This document shows positions 8,543 to 18,158 of a stretch of 64,000 bases of DNA, piece after piece. Source of the DNA: a candidate division WOR-3 bacterium (lineage in GTDB: Bacteria > Hydrothermota > Tepidihabitantia > SM23-42); assembly GCA_029858255.1 (NCBI GenBank), contig JAOUFJ010000008.1, positions 1-64,000 of the forward strand, written 5' to 3'. How positions within the stretch are numbered: the first letter of the stretch is position 1; every line of letters starts with the position of its first letter. The translations under genes were made by a program, and so were the position numbers. The notes below the pieces were generated by a model that made no database searches, was not told the origin of the DNA, and worked only from the letters and a program-made list of their open reading frames with translations.

Positions 8543-10090
8543 ATGAAAGGCGACGACAAGATCAAGAGCCTCGAAGAGCTCGAGAAGGAAGCGCTGCTCG
8601 GTGGTGGTGAGGAAAGAATAAAGGCACAGCACGATAAGGGCAAGCTGACCGCACGGGAACGTGTACATCTGTTGCTCGACGAGAATACTTTCAGGGAAAC
8701 TGATAAGTTCGTAACCCATCGGTGTGCTGATTTTGGTCTTGACAAGAACAAGGTGCTCGGTGACGGTGTAGTAACAGGGTACGGCCGAATAAACGGTCGA
8801 GTGGCGTGTGTTTTCGCTGAGGATTTCACAGTATTCGGCGGTTCTCTGTCTCTGGCCTATGCCGGGAAGATAGTGAAATTGCAGGATTTGGCAATGAAAA
8901 TGGGATGTCCTATCATTGGTCTCAAAGATTCAGGTGGGGCACGTATTCAGGAAGGTGTAGACAGTCTTGCGGGTTACACGGATGTTTTTCTCCGGAACGT
9001 ACTCGCTTCTGGTGTTATACCACAGATATCCGCGGTAATGGGTCCCTGTGCTGGAGGTGCGGTATACTCGCCAGCGATGACCGATTTCATAATCATGGTT
9101 GCCGGTTCCTATATGTTTCTGACCGGACCCGATGTCGTTAAAGCCGCGACACATGAAGATGTTACGTATGACGAGCTTGGTGGTGCAATGGTTCATAATG
9201 AGAAATCTGGCGTCGCGCATTTTGCGGTTGATTCGGAATTGGAGTGTATCGAACTCCTGAAGAAACTGTTTTCATTTATGCCTCAGAACAACTTGGAAGA
9301 TCCACCATCTCTTGAACCAACCGATGATCCGAATCGCATGGATAAGAGTCTTGATACGATCATACCGGAGAGCCCTAACAAACCATATGATATGCTTGAG
9401 GTTATTAGAAAGATCGTAGATAACGGAGATTTTCTTGAGGTACACAAACATTATGCACCGAATTTGATCGTTGGGTTTGCTCGTTTCAATGGCAAAGCCG
9501 TCGGGGTTGTGGCTAATCAGCCCGCAGTTCTGGCAGGAGTTTTGGGACGAAACTCAGGCATGAAGGGCGCGCGTTTCGTTCGTTTTTGTGACTGTTTTAA
9601 CATCCCGATCGTTACTTTTGTAGACGTCCCCGGATTCCTTCCCGGCACGGTACAGGAATGGGGCGGTGTGATCAAAAATGGAGCGAAGCTGCTTTACGCT
9701 TTTTGTGAGGCTACGGTTCCGCGAGTGACGGTCATTACCCGCAAGGCATATGGCGGCGCGTATTGCGTTATGAGCTCCAAACACACACGTGCCGATGTGA
9801 ATTTTGCGTGGCCGAGTGCAGAGATTGCGGTCATGGGACCGGATGGTGCAGTGAAGATTCTCTACCGGAAGCAGCTGAAAGAGGCAAAAGATCCGAAGGC
9901 TCTGGAGAAAAAACTCATAGACGAATACACGAAGAAGTTCGCCAACCCATTTGTCACGGCCAGTAAGGGGTATATAGATGCTGTAATACGACCATCGGAA
10001 TCAAGGCCCCGCATCATCGAATCTCTAGAAATGATAGAGAACAAGCGCGATTCAAATCCTCCGAAGAAACACGGGAATATACCACTTTAA
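8543..10090 (+). CDS. pccB: propionyl-CoA carboxylase-type carboxyltransferase (beta) subunit
   Basis: The ATG at 8543 lies 5 nt after GGGAGG; a GTG at 8531 is less likely. The 515-residue protein has both crotonase-like halves of biotin-dependent acyl-CoA carboxyltransferases: [18 protein letters not shown] and [17 protein letters not shown] in the first half, [19 protein letters not shown] and [10 protein letters not shown] in the second. It moves carboxyl from biotin to an acyl-CoA. The closest family type is propionyl/acetyl-CoA carboxylase, and the neighbours (biotin carboxylase, carrier protein, mutases, epimerase) support propionyl-CoA to methylmalonyl-CoA. Confidence 0.9.
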   Translation: MKGDDKIKSLEELEKEALLGGGEERIKAQHDKGKLTARERVHLLLDENTFRETDKFVTHRCADFGLDKNKVLGDGVVTGYGRINGRVACVFAEDFTVFGGSLSLAYAGKIVKLQDLAMKMGCPIIGLKDSGGARIQEGVDSLAGYTDVFLRNVLASGVIPQISAVMGPCAGGAVYSPAMTDFIIMVAGSYMFLTGPDVVKAATHEDVTYDELGGAMVHNEKSGVAHFAVDSELECIELLKKLFSFMPQNNLEDPPSLEPTDDPNRMDKSLDTIIPESPNKPYDMLEVIRKIVDNGDFLEVHKHYAPNLIVGFARFNGKAVGVVANQPAVLAGVLGRNSGMKGARFVRFCDCFNIPIVTFVDVPGFLPGTVQEWGGVIKNGAKLLYAFCEATVPRVTVITRKAYGGAYCVMSSKHTRADVNFAWPSAEIAVMGPDGAVKILYRKQLKEAKDPKALEKKLIDEYTKKFANPFVTASKGYIDAVIRPSESRPRIIESLEMIENKRDSNPPKKHGNIPL

Positions 10091-10112
10091 TATGCATAAC
10101 ATGCAGGATCGC

Positions 10113-10272
10113 TATACTCGCAGTAAACGCTGTAGCACTACGTTCGCCGTATCATTGCATTCGAAGGAGACGTCAGTGCGAGCATATGCGATGCTGCGAG
10201 GGCGGAGTGCCCGGTACTGCGAAGTTCAACTGGAGTTGAATTGGTTCTGCGAATCCGTTGAGGATGATACTG
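10113..10272 (+). repeat. interspersed repeat, TACTGCGA family, copy 1
   Basis: Non-coding spacer made of short units built on CGCAGTA and TACTGCGA, with a small palindrome TTCAACTGGAGTTGAA between two of them. The same order (CTCGCAGTAAACGC, GTAGCAC, TCGTTC, GTATCATT, TACTGCGAA, palindrome, GATGATACTG) recurs at 25539-25658, and shorter versions occur at 27725-27782 and 28198-28275. It fills the gap between pccB and the biotin carboxylase gene. Confidence 0.7.
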
Positions 10273-10288
10273 CTTTTTTGAGGAGATC

Positions 10289-11788
10289 ATGTTCAATAAG
10301 ATCTTAGTTGCCAACCGAGGTGAAATTGCGGTGCGGGTACTGAGGGCATGTCGTGAAATGGGTATCCAATCCGTAGCCGTGTACTCCGATGCAGATCGTA
10401 ACGCCTTGCATACGCGTTACGCAGATGAGGTGTATCATCTCGGCGCGGCGCCGGCAACCGAAAGCTACCTCAAGATAGATAAGCTTATTCACGTCGCCCG
10501 AGAATCTGGTGCCGAGGCGATCCATCCAGGATATGGGTTCTTGGCTGAGAATACTGGTTTTGCGCGTGCTTGTGAGGAGAGCGGCATCGTATTCATCGGT
10601 CCGAACAGCCGGGCCGTCGAGCTGCTCGGCGACAAGATCGAGTCAAAGCGAACGATGAGCAATGCAAATATCCCTGTTATTCCGGGGAGTGAGGGTCCGG
10701 TCGTAAAAGAGGATGACGCCCGCAGGATCGTTGAGGACATCGGATTTCCGGTGTTGATAAAGGCTGCCGGTGGCGGTGGCGGAAAGGGTATGCGCGTCGT
10801 TCGTGAAGAGCAAGATCTCGGTAGCGCGATGAAACAGGCAGTGGGTGAAGCAAGGTCGGCGTTCGGCAATCCAACGATATTCATTGAGAAATTTTTGGAA
10901 TCTCCACGGCATATTGAGTTTCAGATCCTTGCCGACAATCACGGCAATGTTGTACATTTATTTGAGCGCGAGTGTTCGGTGCAAAGGCGCCATCAGAAAT
11001 TGATTGAAGAATCTCCATCCACCGTAATGACCGCTAAGTTAAGGGCGAGAATGGGTGAAGCAGCAGTGAAAGCGGTGAAGGTATCGGGTTATAACAATGC
11101 AGGCACGGTGGAGTTTATGGTAGATAAGGATAGGAATTTCTATTTTCTTGAGATGAACACACGATTGCAGGTTGAGCATCCCGTCACGGAGTTGATAACA
11201 GGTATTGATATAGTCAAGGAACAGCTCAAAATCGCGGCCGGTGAACGTTTGAATCTGACTCAAGATGATATTCGTATGACAGGTGCTGCGATCGAATGCC
11301 GCATTTCTGCCGAGGATCCTGAAAACGACTTTGCCCCATCCACCGGCAGGATCTTAGAATTGATCGAGCCGGGCGGTATTGGCGTGAGGGTCGACAGTGG
11401 GATCTATGAGGGATTCGAGGTTCCCATTTACTACGACCCCCTGGTCGCGAAATTACTGGTCTGGGCTCCAACAAGACAGGAAGCTATAATGCGCATGAAG
11501 AGAGCATTGAGCGAATACGTGATCAGGGGAATCAAGACTTCGATACCTTTTCATATTCTGGTCATGGGTCATCAAAAATTCATCGAAGGTGACTATGATA
11601 CCACTTTCATTGATAAGGTTGTGAAGAAGATAGAATACAAAAAGCATCACCATGATGTGGCGGCTATTTCGTCGGTGTTGGGCAGGATCTTGAGCGACCA
11701 GCGTGCACGATTGCCGCAGAGTAAGGGAGGCAGGACCGCTAACCCGTGGAAGATGTCGGGGCGTAGAACAATGATGGATCGAGGCTAG
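10289..11788 (+). CDS. biotin carboxylase subunit of acyl-CoA carboxylase (propionyl type)
   Basis: A 499-residue ATP-grasp biotin carboxylase: MFNKILVANRGEIAVRV start block, GYGFLAEN, the glycine-rich lid AAGGGGGKGMR, ECSVQRRHQK, and the catalytic EMNTRLQVEHPVTE. It carboxylates biotin with ATP and bicarbonate. The protein lacks a fused biotinyl domain; that is supplied by the next gene, whose ATG begins 1 nt after this stop. A GAGGAG precedes the ATG. With the upstream carboxyltransferase it forms a three-part carboxylase, most likely acting on propionyl-CoA because the mutase and epimerase genes are nearby. Confidence 0.92.
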   Translation: MFNKILVANRGEIAVRVLRACREMGIQSVAVYSDADRNALHTRYADEVYHLGAAPATESYLKIDKLIHVARESGAEAIHPGYGFLAENTGFARACEESGIVFIGPNSRAVELLGDKIESKRTMSNANIPVIPGSEGPVVKEDDARRIVEDIGFPVLIKAAGGGGGKGMRVVREEQDLGSAMKQAVGEARSAFGNPTIFIEKFLESPRHIEFQILADNHGNVVHLFERECSVQRRHQKLIEESPSTVMTAKLRARMGEAAVKAVKVSGYNNAGTVEFMVDKDRNFYFLEMNTRLQVEHPVTELITGIDIVKEQLKIAAGERLNLTQDDIRMTGAAIECRISAEDPENDFAPSTGRILELIEPGGIGVRVDSGIYEGFEVPIYYDPLVAKLLVWAPTRQEAIMRMKRALSEYVIRGIKTSIPFHILVMGHQKFIEGDYDTTFIDKVVKKIEYKKHHHDVAAISSVLGRILSDQRARLPQSKGGRTANPWKMSGRRTMMDRG

Positions 11789-11789
11789 T

Positions 11790-12281
11790 ATGGCATACAT
11801 GGTTGATGTTGATGGCAGAGAATTCCGTGTGGACGTCAAGAAGGAAGACGGCCGCTTAATCGTGTCTCTTAACGGTGAGGAAGTGGACGTCGAAATCGCC
11901 CATGAACAGGGTTCTCAATTGATGCTCATTGTAGAAGACAGGCCTTTTGCCGTCGTCGTTGAGTCTGATAGCCAGGTGATTGTGAATGGTGAGGCTTATA
12001 CGGTTGATGTCGTCGACGAGCAAATACAGCGTATGATAAAGGCGAGTCCAGAATTAGCACATAAGAAGGAATTGGCTGTTAAGGCGGTTATGCCGGGTCT
12101 GGTAGTAGAAGTCAATGTGCAAGAAGGTGATTTTATTAAGAGCGGCGACGGATTACTCGTTATCGAAGCGATGAAAATGCAGAATGAAATAAAAGCGGCC
12201 CGCGACGGTTTGCTCAAAATGATCAACGTCAAACAGGGACAGACCGTGAATACTGGTGATACATTGCTCGTTATCGAGTGA
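11790..12281 (+). CDS. biotin carboxyl carrier protein
   Basis: The 163-residue protein ends in a biotinyl/lipoyl domain (about residues 93-163) with the biotin attachment motif EAMKMQNE and the preceding AVMPGLVVEV strand. The first 90 residues form a beta-rich N-terminal part like the linking region of propionyl-CoA carboxylase alpha chains, so this gene corresponds to the C-terminal portion of a usual fused alpha chain. It sits 1 nt after the biotin carboxylase stop and would carry carboxybiotin to the pccB product. A second, divergent carrier lies at 27221. Confidence 0.92.
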   Translation: MAYMVDVDGREFRVDVKKEDGRLIVSLNGEEVDVEIAHEQGSQLMLIVEDRPFAVVVESDSQVIVNGEAYTVDVVDEQIQRMIKASPELAHKKELAVKAVMPGLVVEVNVQEGDFIKSGDGLLVIEAMKMQNEIKAARDGLLKMINVKQGQTVNTGDTLLVIE

Positions 12282-12328
12282 GGGCATCATGCACTCGCGC
12301 TGTCTCTGAATACTGTTAATGAGGGATT

Positions 12329-13879
12329 ATGATATTTTCACCTGAGGATTTGAGGGATTTCATACACGAACGGGATTTGGGCAAGCCCGGTGAGTATCCG
12401 TTTACCCGAGGCATCTATCCTTCGATGTACACGGGCAGGCTCTGGACAATGCGCCAGTACGCAGGCTATGGTACTGCCGAAGAGTCAAACAAACGCTACA
12501 AATACTTGCTTGCTCATGGCCAGACCGGACTATCCGTCGCATTCGACTTACCAACTCAGATGGGCTATGATTCGGACAATCCGCTGTCCGAGGGCGAGGT
12601 CGGCAAGACCGGCGTGGCGATCGACAGTCTTGCAGACATGGAGATTCTGTTTGACGGTATACCCCTGGACAAAGTCAGTACGTCGATGACCATCAATGCT
12701 ACTGCTGCGATCATTCTCGCTATGTATATTGTGGTTGCCGAAAAGAAGGGCGTGAGTCCATCTGTGCTGGAAGGAACCGTACAGAATGATATCCTCAAGG
12801 AATATATTGCGCGCGGTACCTATATCTTCCCGCCTCTTCAGTCGATAAACATGACCGTCGATATTATCTCTTATTGCAGCAGAAATCTGCCAAAGTGGAA
12901 TACGATATCGGTGTCTGGTTATCACATAAGAGAAGCCGGTTCGACGGCTGCGCAGGAGGTTGCATTCACCCTTGCGAACGCGATTTCTTACGTGAGGGCA
13001 GTGATCGATAAAGGGGTGCTGGATATTGATGAATTCGCGCCGCGTCTTTCGTTTTTCTTCAACGCCCACGTTGATTTTTTCGAGGAGGTGGCAAAATTCC
13101 GTGCCGCAAGGCGTATATGGGCGAAGGTGATGAAAGAAAGATTCGGAGCAAAGAACCCGAGGTCATGGATGCTGAGATTCCATACTCAGACCGCGGGGTC
13201 TTCGCTCACCGCACAAGAACCGTTGAATAATGCGATCAGGGTAACGCTTCAGGCCCTGGCTGCGGTGCTTGGAGGTACCCAGAGTCTTCATACGAATAGC
13301 TTCGACGAGGCGCTCTCGCTACCGACGGAGGAGGCCGTGCGCCTCGCATTACGTACTCAGCAGGTCATCGCGTATGAGAGTAACGTACCAAAAGTCATTG
13401 ACCCCGTGGGAGGTTCCTACTACATTGAATCTCTGACCAATAGAATGGAGGTCGATGTCAATCGTTATCTTGAGGAAATAGACGGGATGGGGGGGTCAGT
13501 GAATGCCATTGACAACGGCTATTTTCAGAAGGAGATACACAAAAGCGCGTATGAGCATCAGCGGGCGATGGAACGCGGCGAGGTTAATGTCATTGGTGTA
13601 AACAAATTCTCAGATAACAGGTCGGCAAAGAAACACACAACGATGAGAGTATCGCCGGAGTCTGTACGTAAGCAAAAGGCAAGGACAGATGGGATCCGGA
13701 AGAAGAGGAATAAAGCAGAAGTGAAATATGGGCTTGAGATACTGCATCAGAAAGCGATGTCAGGCGAAAATCTTATGAATCAGATCATCGCTTGCGTCAG
13801 GAACTACGCAACTGTTGGTGAAATCTCCGACATCTTACGTGGTGTTTATGGTCAATTCAAGGAAAGACCCATATTTTAG
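12329..13879 (+). CDS. methylmalonyl-CoA mutase-type large subunit
   Basis: A 516-residue mutase barrel subunit closely related to the one at 5377, with [36 protein letters not shown] and [12 protein letters not shown]. Here the substrate-class residues are Y44 and R162, which align with Tyr89 and Arg207 of methylmalonyl-CoA mutase (both offset by 45), so the expected reaction is (R)-methylmalonyl-CoA to succinyl-CoA. An in-frame TGA 9 nt upstream fixes the start, leaving about 29 fewer N-terminal residues than the paralogue. GAGGG precedes the ATG. No B12-binding subunit follows; the one at 7045 would have to be shared. Confidence 0.88.
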   Translation: MIFSPEDLRDFIHERDLGKPGEYPFTRGIYPSMYTGRLWTMRQYAGYGTAEESNKRYKYLLAHGQTGLSVAFDLPTQMGYDSDNPLSEGEVGKTGVAIDSLADMEILFDGIPLDKVSTSMTINATAAIILAMYIVVAEKKGVSPSVLEGTVQNDILKEYIARGTYIFPPLQSINMTVDIISYCSRNLPKWNTISVSGYHIREAGSTAAQEVAFTLANAISYVRAVIDKGVLDIDEFAPRLSFFFNAHVDFFEEVAKFRAARRIWAKVMKERFGAKNPRSWMLRFHTQTAGSSLTAQEPLNNAIRVTLQALAAVLGGTQSLHTNSFDEALSLPTEEAVRLALRTQQVIAYESNVPKVIDPVGGSYYIESLTNRMEVDVNRYLEEIDGMGGSVNAIDNGYFQKEIHKSAYEHQRAMERGEVNVIGVNKFSDNRSAKKHTTMRVSPESVRKQKARTDGIRKKRNKAEVKYGLEILHQKAMSGENLMNQIIACVRNYATVGEISDILRGVYGQFKERPIF

Positions 13880-13914
13880 ATTTACACAGAGCTTAATAGA
13901 AACAAGGAGGATAC

Positions 13915-15003
13915 ATGCAGTTTGGTGTCCCTAAGGAGATACCACCATTCAAGGGAACCGATGAGTATCGCGTTGGTCTTTCGCCAATGGGCGCCCAGGA
14001 ATTGACACTATGCGGCGCCAAGGTTTATGTCGAGAGCAAAGCGGGGGAAGGCGCGGGCTTCTCGGATGGAGATTATGAGAAAGCCGGAGCGACTATAGTA
14101 TATTCGAAAGAAGAAGCCTACCGGCGGGCGGAAATCCTGCTAAAGGTAAGAAGACCCCAACAGGATGAATATGATTTCATCAAAGAGGGTCAGGTGATCA
14201 TGGGTTTCATTCATCTGATAACGGCACGCAAGGAATTTCTGAAAACGATTTCGGACAAGAAGATCACGCTTGTCGGATATGAAATAATGCAGCAACCAGA
14301 TGGTCGTCTTCCAATTGTCATACCATTCAGTGAAATGGCGGGTAAACTCTCGGTGCAAATTGCCGGAAGGCTTCTGGAATCTCCGCATGGGGGGCGGGGT
14401 ATATTACTAGGCGGCATAGCAGGTATCCCGCCTGCCGAGGTCGTCATTTTGGGCGGTGGTACGCTTGGCTGCAATGCGGCAAAGACGTTTGCTGGCACCG
14501 GTGCCAACGTCTACGTGCTTGATGTCGATCGTAATAAGCTGGACCATCTCGCCTGTCATTCGACGAATATGAAAGTCACGACGCTTTTTGCCACGAGACA
14601 CAACATTGAAAAGCTTGTGAAATTTGCCGACGTCGTGATCGGCGCTGTTTTGTTACCTGGTAGGCGGTCGCCGGTTCTTGTTACGGCTGATATGGTCAAG
14701 ACAATGCGTAGAGGTTCGGTGATCATTGATTTCTCGATTGACCAGGGGGGATGTATCGAAACAGCGAAGATATCGCCGAGCGGAAAGTTCATCTACACGG
14801 TCGATGATGTCATTCACTTCTGTATGCCTAATGCGACAACGCTGATCGCTAGGACCGCTACCCACGCACTCACATCGAGTGTTTTTCCTTATCTTAAGAT
14901 GATCACGGAAATAGGCTTTGAAAAAGCAGTACACGAGAATAAAACCCTTGCCAGAGGTCTTTACGCCGAGAAAGGCGAGATAAAGAAGGAGTTCCTGCCA
15001 TGA
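13915..15003 (+). CDS. ald: alanine dehydrogenase family protein
   Basis: The 362-residue protein matches alanine dehydrogenase over its whole length: an N-terminal FGVPKEIPPFKGTDEYRVGLSP with the substrate-binding Arg, LLKVRRP with the Lys, GFIHL with the catalytic His, the Rossmann segment VVILGGGTLGCNAAKTFAGTGA, and DFSIDQGG with the catalytic Asp. It would interconvert L-alanine with pyruvate and ammonia using NAD. AGGAGG lies 5 nt before the ATG. The following CoA-transferase gene overlaps it by 4 nt, so the two are co-expressed. In this operon it may regenerate NAD or handle amino nitrogen during amino acid fermentation; that role is inferred. Confidence 0.85.
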   Translation: MQFGVPKEIPPFKGTDEYRVGLSPMGAQELTLCGAKVYVESKAGEGAGFSDGDYEKAGATIVYSKEEAYRRAEILLKVRRPQQDEYDFIKEGQVIMGFIHLITARKEFLKTISDKKITLVGYEIMQQPDGRLPIVIPFSEMAGKLSVQIAGRLLESPHGGRGILLGGIAGIPPAEVVILGGGTLGCNAAKTFAGTGANVYVLDVDRNKLDHLACHSTNMKVTTLFATRHNIEKLVKFADVVIGAVLLPGRRSPVLVTADMVKTMRRGSVIIDFSIDQGGCIETAKISPSGKFIYTVDDVIHFCMPNATTLIARTATHALTSSVFPYLKMITEIGFEKAVHENKTLARGLYAEKGEIKKEFLP

Positions 15004-16295
15004 GCTGGTTTGACGATTATAAAAAGAAATTGTGTTCCTTCGAAGAAGCCGTATCTGTAGTAAAAAGTAAAGACCGAGTTTATATAAGTGGCAATGCTGC
15101 AACGCCATTCCGATTGACCGAGGCGCTGGCTCAGCGAAAGGATAAACTCAGCAATGTTGAGATCACTCATGTGCTTCTCCTCGGTGATGACCCTCTGTCA
15201 AAACCGGGTATGGAACCACATTTCAGGCATAATTCACTTTTCGTCGGACCGGCCGATCGTGCTGCTGTCAATGACGGCCGCGCTGATTATACACCGGTGT
15301 TCCTATACGAGATACCCACACTATTCTACAGGAATCTGCTGCCTCTCGATGTTGCGTTTCTTCACGTATCGCCACCAGATGAACATGGATTTGTGAGCTT
15401 GGGTGTTGAGTGTCTGGGTTCGAAAGCAGCAGCAGAGACGGCAAAAATAGTTGTTGCCCAGGTGAATGACCGCATGCCAAGGACACTCGGTGATTCATTT
15501 CTTCATGTTTCGAGATTCGCGAAACTTGTTGAAGTTTCGGATGAACTGCCTGAATTGAACATTCCGCCGTTTACCGAAGTAGAAAAGAAGATCGGATACC
15601 ATATTGCCAGCCTGGTGGATGACGGGTGTACGCTCCAATTAGGTATTGGTGGTATTCCCAATGCTGCGTTGAAGGCAATGTTCAGTAAAAGAGACCTGGG
15701 GATTCACACCGAGATGGTCTCTGACGGTATCGTCGAGGCGATAAACGCAGGTGTGGTTACTGGGTCAAAGAAAACGCTGCATCCGGGAAAAGTGATAGCA
15801 ACTTTCTACTTCGGCACAAAGGATCTGTACGATTTTATTGACAACAATCCGATATTCGAAACACATCCTACAAACTACACCAACCATCCGTTCATTGTAG
15901 GTCAGAACGAAAAGATGATCGCAATAAACTCGGCCATTGAGGTGGACCTTACTGGACAGGTGTGCTCAGATTCGATCGGAACGCGTATCTATTCCGGGTT
16001 CGGTGGCCAGGTAGATTTCATCCGTGGTGCTGCTCAGTCTAAGGGTGGTAAACCGATCATCGCGCTTCCTTCCTCAGCAAAGGATGACACCATTTCAAAG
16101 ATCGTGCCTACACTCAAGGTCGGGGCAGGGGTGGTTACAACGCGAGCAGATGTTCACTACGTTGTCACGGAGTACGGCATTGCTTACCTGCACGGAAAAA
16201 ATTTGAAAGAAAGGGCTAAGGCGCTGATCGGGATCGCTCACCCCAATTTCCGTACAGCGCTTGAAGATGATGCCAAGAAGAGAAAGCTCATTTAA
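15000..16295 (+). CDS. acetyl-CoA hydrolase/4-hydroxybutyrate CoA-transferase family protein
   Basis: A 431-residue member of the two-domain family I CoA-transferases: N-terminal VYISGNAATPFRLTEAL, the central QLGIGGIPNAAL and LGIHTEMVSDG (region of the catalytic Glu), and the C-terminal YSGFGGQVDFIRGAA and VTEYGIAYLHGK blocks. Such enzymes transfer CoA between acetate and short acyl groups such as 4-hydroxybutyrate, butyrate, propionate or succinate. The start overlaps the alanine dehydrogenase stop (ATGA). Context suggests it exchanges CoA among acetate, propionate or butyrate end products. Confidence 0.88.
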   Translation: MSWFDDYKKKLCSFEEAVSVVKSKDRVYISGNAATPFRLTEALAQRKDKLSNVEITHVLLLGDDPLSKPGMEPHFRHNSLFVGPADRAAVNDGRADYTPVFLYEIPTLFYRNLLPLDVAFLHVSPPDEHGFVSLGVECLGSKAAAETAKIVVAQVNDRMPRTLGDSFLHVSRFAKLVEVSDELPELNIPPFTEVEKKIGYHIASLVDDGCTLQLGIGGIPNAALKAMFSKRDLGIHTEMVSDGIVEAINAGVVTGSKKTLHPGKVIATFYFGTKDLYDFIDNNPIFETHPTNYTNHPFIVGQNEKMIAINSAIEVDLTGQVCSDSIGTRIYSGFGGQVDFIRGAAQSKGGKPIIALPSSAKDDTISKIVPTLKVGAGVVTTRADVHYVVTEYGIAYLHGKNLKERAKALIGIAHPNFRTALEDDAKKRKLI

Positions 16296-16460
16296 AATCG
16301 GATTGTCGGTTTTGGGTCACGATGCCCGTATCGATTTAAAGGTTTACGTTAATCGTCCATACAAACGTAACCGTAGTCCGCTTGATGGAACGGGTTTCGT
16401 ATCCGACAACCGTCTTACGATCTTTGTTATATTAGCTCATGTCTAAGCTAAAGGATGAAT

Positions 16461-16535
16461 ATGGCAGTAAGTAATTCAGTGATGTGCAGATTCTTCTTAC
16501 TTACTACTTCCTGCTCACTACTTTGTATTATATGA
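16461..16535 (+). CDS. possible 24-codon leader ORF ahead of the epimerase gene
   Basis: An ATG at 16461 preceded by AAAGGA opens a 24-codon frame rich in Cys, Leu and Thr whose TGA overlaps the epimerase ATG as ATGA. The epimerase itself lacks a recognisable ribosome binding site, so coupled re-initiation is plausible. The rest of the spacer (16296-16460) shows no gene; TATATT at about 16429 could be a promoter -10 but a clear -35 is missing. No homology is recognised for the peptide; it may be chance. Confidence 0.25.
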   Translation: MAVSNSVMCRFFLLTTSCSLLCII

Positions 16536-16924
16536 AACTCGAACATATAGGTATTGCTGTTAAGAGTATTGAGAGTCATCTGAAAACCTGGCGTGACACT
16601 TTTGGTTTTCGTTTGAAGATGATCACGGAAGCTCCGGAACAGAAAGTGAAAGTGGCCATGCTTGATGTCGGAGGAGTGACCGTTGAACTCTTAGAACCGA
16701 CAAGCAAAGATAGTACGATTCAGAAGTTCATCGAAAAGAGGGGAGAAGGTCTGCATCATTTGAGTTTTGAGGTCGAGGATATCGAAAAGGCGATCGAAGA
16801 TCTAAGGAGCAAGGGCGCGAGAATGATCGATGCAATTCCCAGGAAAGGCGCACATGCTGCTAAAATTGCATTTATTCATCCTCACTCTACTGGAGGTGTT
16901 TTGATCGAGTTAAGCCAGAAGTAG
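16532..16924 (+). CDS. mce: methylmalonyl-CoA epimerase
   Basis: A 130-residue vicinal-oxygen-chelate protein of the usual epimerase length, beginning MKLEHIGIAVKS (His5 is a metal ligand) and containing LLEPTSKDSTIQKFIEKRGEG, LHHLSFEV (second His) and GGVLIELSQK (terminal Glu ligand). It converts (S)- to (R)-methylmalonyl-CoA between propionyl-CoA carboxylase and the mutase. The longer frame starting at 16484 adds a hydrophobic stretch foreign to the family, so the ATG at 16532 was chosen. No Shine-Dalgarno sequence is visible; see the short ORF overlapping its start. Confidence 0.92.
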   Translation: MKLEHIGIAVKSIESHLKTWRDTFGFRLKMITEAPEQKVKVAMLDVGGVTVELLEPTSKDSTIQKFIEKRGEGLHHLSFEVEDIEKAIEDLRSKGARMIDAIPRKGAHAAKIAFIHPHSTGGVLIELSQK

Positions 16925-16944
16925 AATAGTGATTAGGAGGTGTG

Positions 16945-18111
16945 ATGCATATCGAAACAGATGTTGTGCACGGTGGTCAACATCCGGATAAACATACCGG
17001 AGCCTTGTCACCGCCAATCTATCAAACCTCCACTTTTGTATTTCGTGACGCCGACCACGGCGCCCGATTATTCAAGGGGGAGGAACAAGGTTATATCTAT
17101 ACACGGATCAGTAATCCGACGATTGAGCTTCTTGCGTCGAAGATCGCTTTTCTTGAGTCCGCGCAAGCAGGGTCGGTATTCGCATCGGGCCTCGCTGCAA
17201 TATTCAATGTTGTTGTCTCGGTCGTCAAGTCGGGAGAGAACGTCGTGTCAGACGATACCATTTACGGAGGGACGTATACCCTTTTCAAGAACGTGTTGCC
17301 TAATCTTGGCATCGAGGTTATTTTCGTTGACGCAAGTGATAGCGAGCAGGTCACGGCTTCGATCAATGAACGTACCAAACTCATGTTTGTCGAGACCCCA
17401 GCCAACCCAACATTGAAGATTATTGATATCGCTCAATGTGCAGAAACGGCATGTAGTAGAGGTATACCCCTGTGTGTGGATAATACTTTTGCCACACCTT
17501 ACCTTCAAAAACCGATCGAAATAGGGGCTGATATCGTTGTCCATTCTGCAACGAAATACTTCGGCGGCCACGGCGACATCATAGGTGGTGTTGTTGTGGG
17601 CAAGCAGGATTTCATCAAAGATATGTGGAAGAGCGCAAAGGACATAGGTGCTTGCATATCTCCATTCAATGCCTGGTTGATACTGCGAGGTTTGAAGACA
17701 TTGGCGGTCCGTATGGACAGGCACTGTATGAACGCGCAGAAGGTTGCTGAATTTCTTGCGCAGCACAATAAGGTAGAACATGTTTACTACCCGGGATTGA
17801 AATCCCATCCTGGATATGATGTCGCGTGCCGTCAGATGCGTGGGTTTGGGGGGATGGTTGGTTTTGATGTTAAGGGCGGCAAGGAAGCCGGCAAGGCGAT
17901 CATGAATTCGGTGAAGTTATGTACTCTTGCGGTCAGTTTGGGTGACGTCGATACTCTTATTGAGCATCCCGGATCAATGACTCATTCCGGGTACAGCGAA
18001 AGTGAACTACTGGAAAGCGGGATCAATCCTGGATTTGTTCGTATCTCAATCGGTCTTGAGCACGCTGATGACATCATCGAAGATCTGGACCAGGCTTTGG
18101 AGAGGATATAG
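16945..18111 (+). CDS. trans-sulfuration family PLP enzyme (cystathionine/methionine gamma-lyase type)
   Basis: A 388-residue fold-type I PLP enzyme with SPPIYQTSTFVF, YTRISNPT, the GSVFASGLAA phosphate-binding turn, and the Schiff-base lysine K204 in SATKYFGGHGD. The closing HPGSMTHSGYS and GFVRISIGLEHADDII are typical of gamma-lyases. At the position of the methionine gamma-lyase Cys116 (YGCT) this protein has glycine (Y107-G-G-T), so substrate preference is uncertain. Methionine or homoserine-type cleavage would give 2-oxobutyrate, a source of propionyl-CoA for the neighbouring carboxylase. AGGAGG lies just before; the ATG at 16945 was preferred over the adjacent GTG. Confidence 0.85.
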   Translation: MHIETDVVHGGQHPDKHTGALSPPIYQTSTFVFRDADHGARLFKGEEQGYIYTRISNPTIELLASKIAFLESAQAGSVFASGLAAIFNVVVSVVKSGENVVSDDTIYGGTYTLFKNVLPNLGIEVIFVDASDSEQVTASINERTKLMFVETPANPTLKIIDIAQCAETACSRGIPLCVDNTFATPYLQKPIEIGADIVVHSATKYFGGHGDIIGGVVVGKQDFIKDMWKSAKDIGACISPFNAWLILRGLKTLAVRMDRHCMNAQKVAEFLAQHNKVEHVYYPGLKSHPGYDVACRQMRGFGGMVGFDVKGGKEAGKAIMNSVKLCTLAVSLGDVDTLIEHPGSMTHSGYSESELLESGINPGFVRISIGLEHADDIIEDLDQALERI

Positions 18112-18158
18112 ATAACTTGCGATGATAATGGCAGTTGTTAAGAAATGCGGAGGAAATA

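Noticed and set aside
10092-10307. 71-residue reading frame
   Set aside because: It runs through a repeat that recurs elsewhere in other frames and has no family resemblance.
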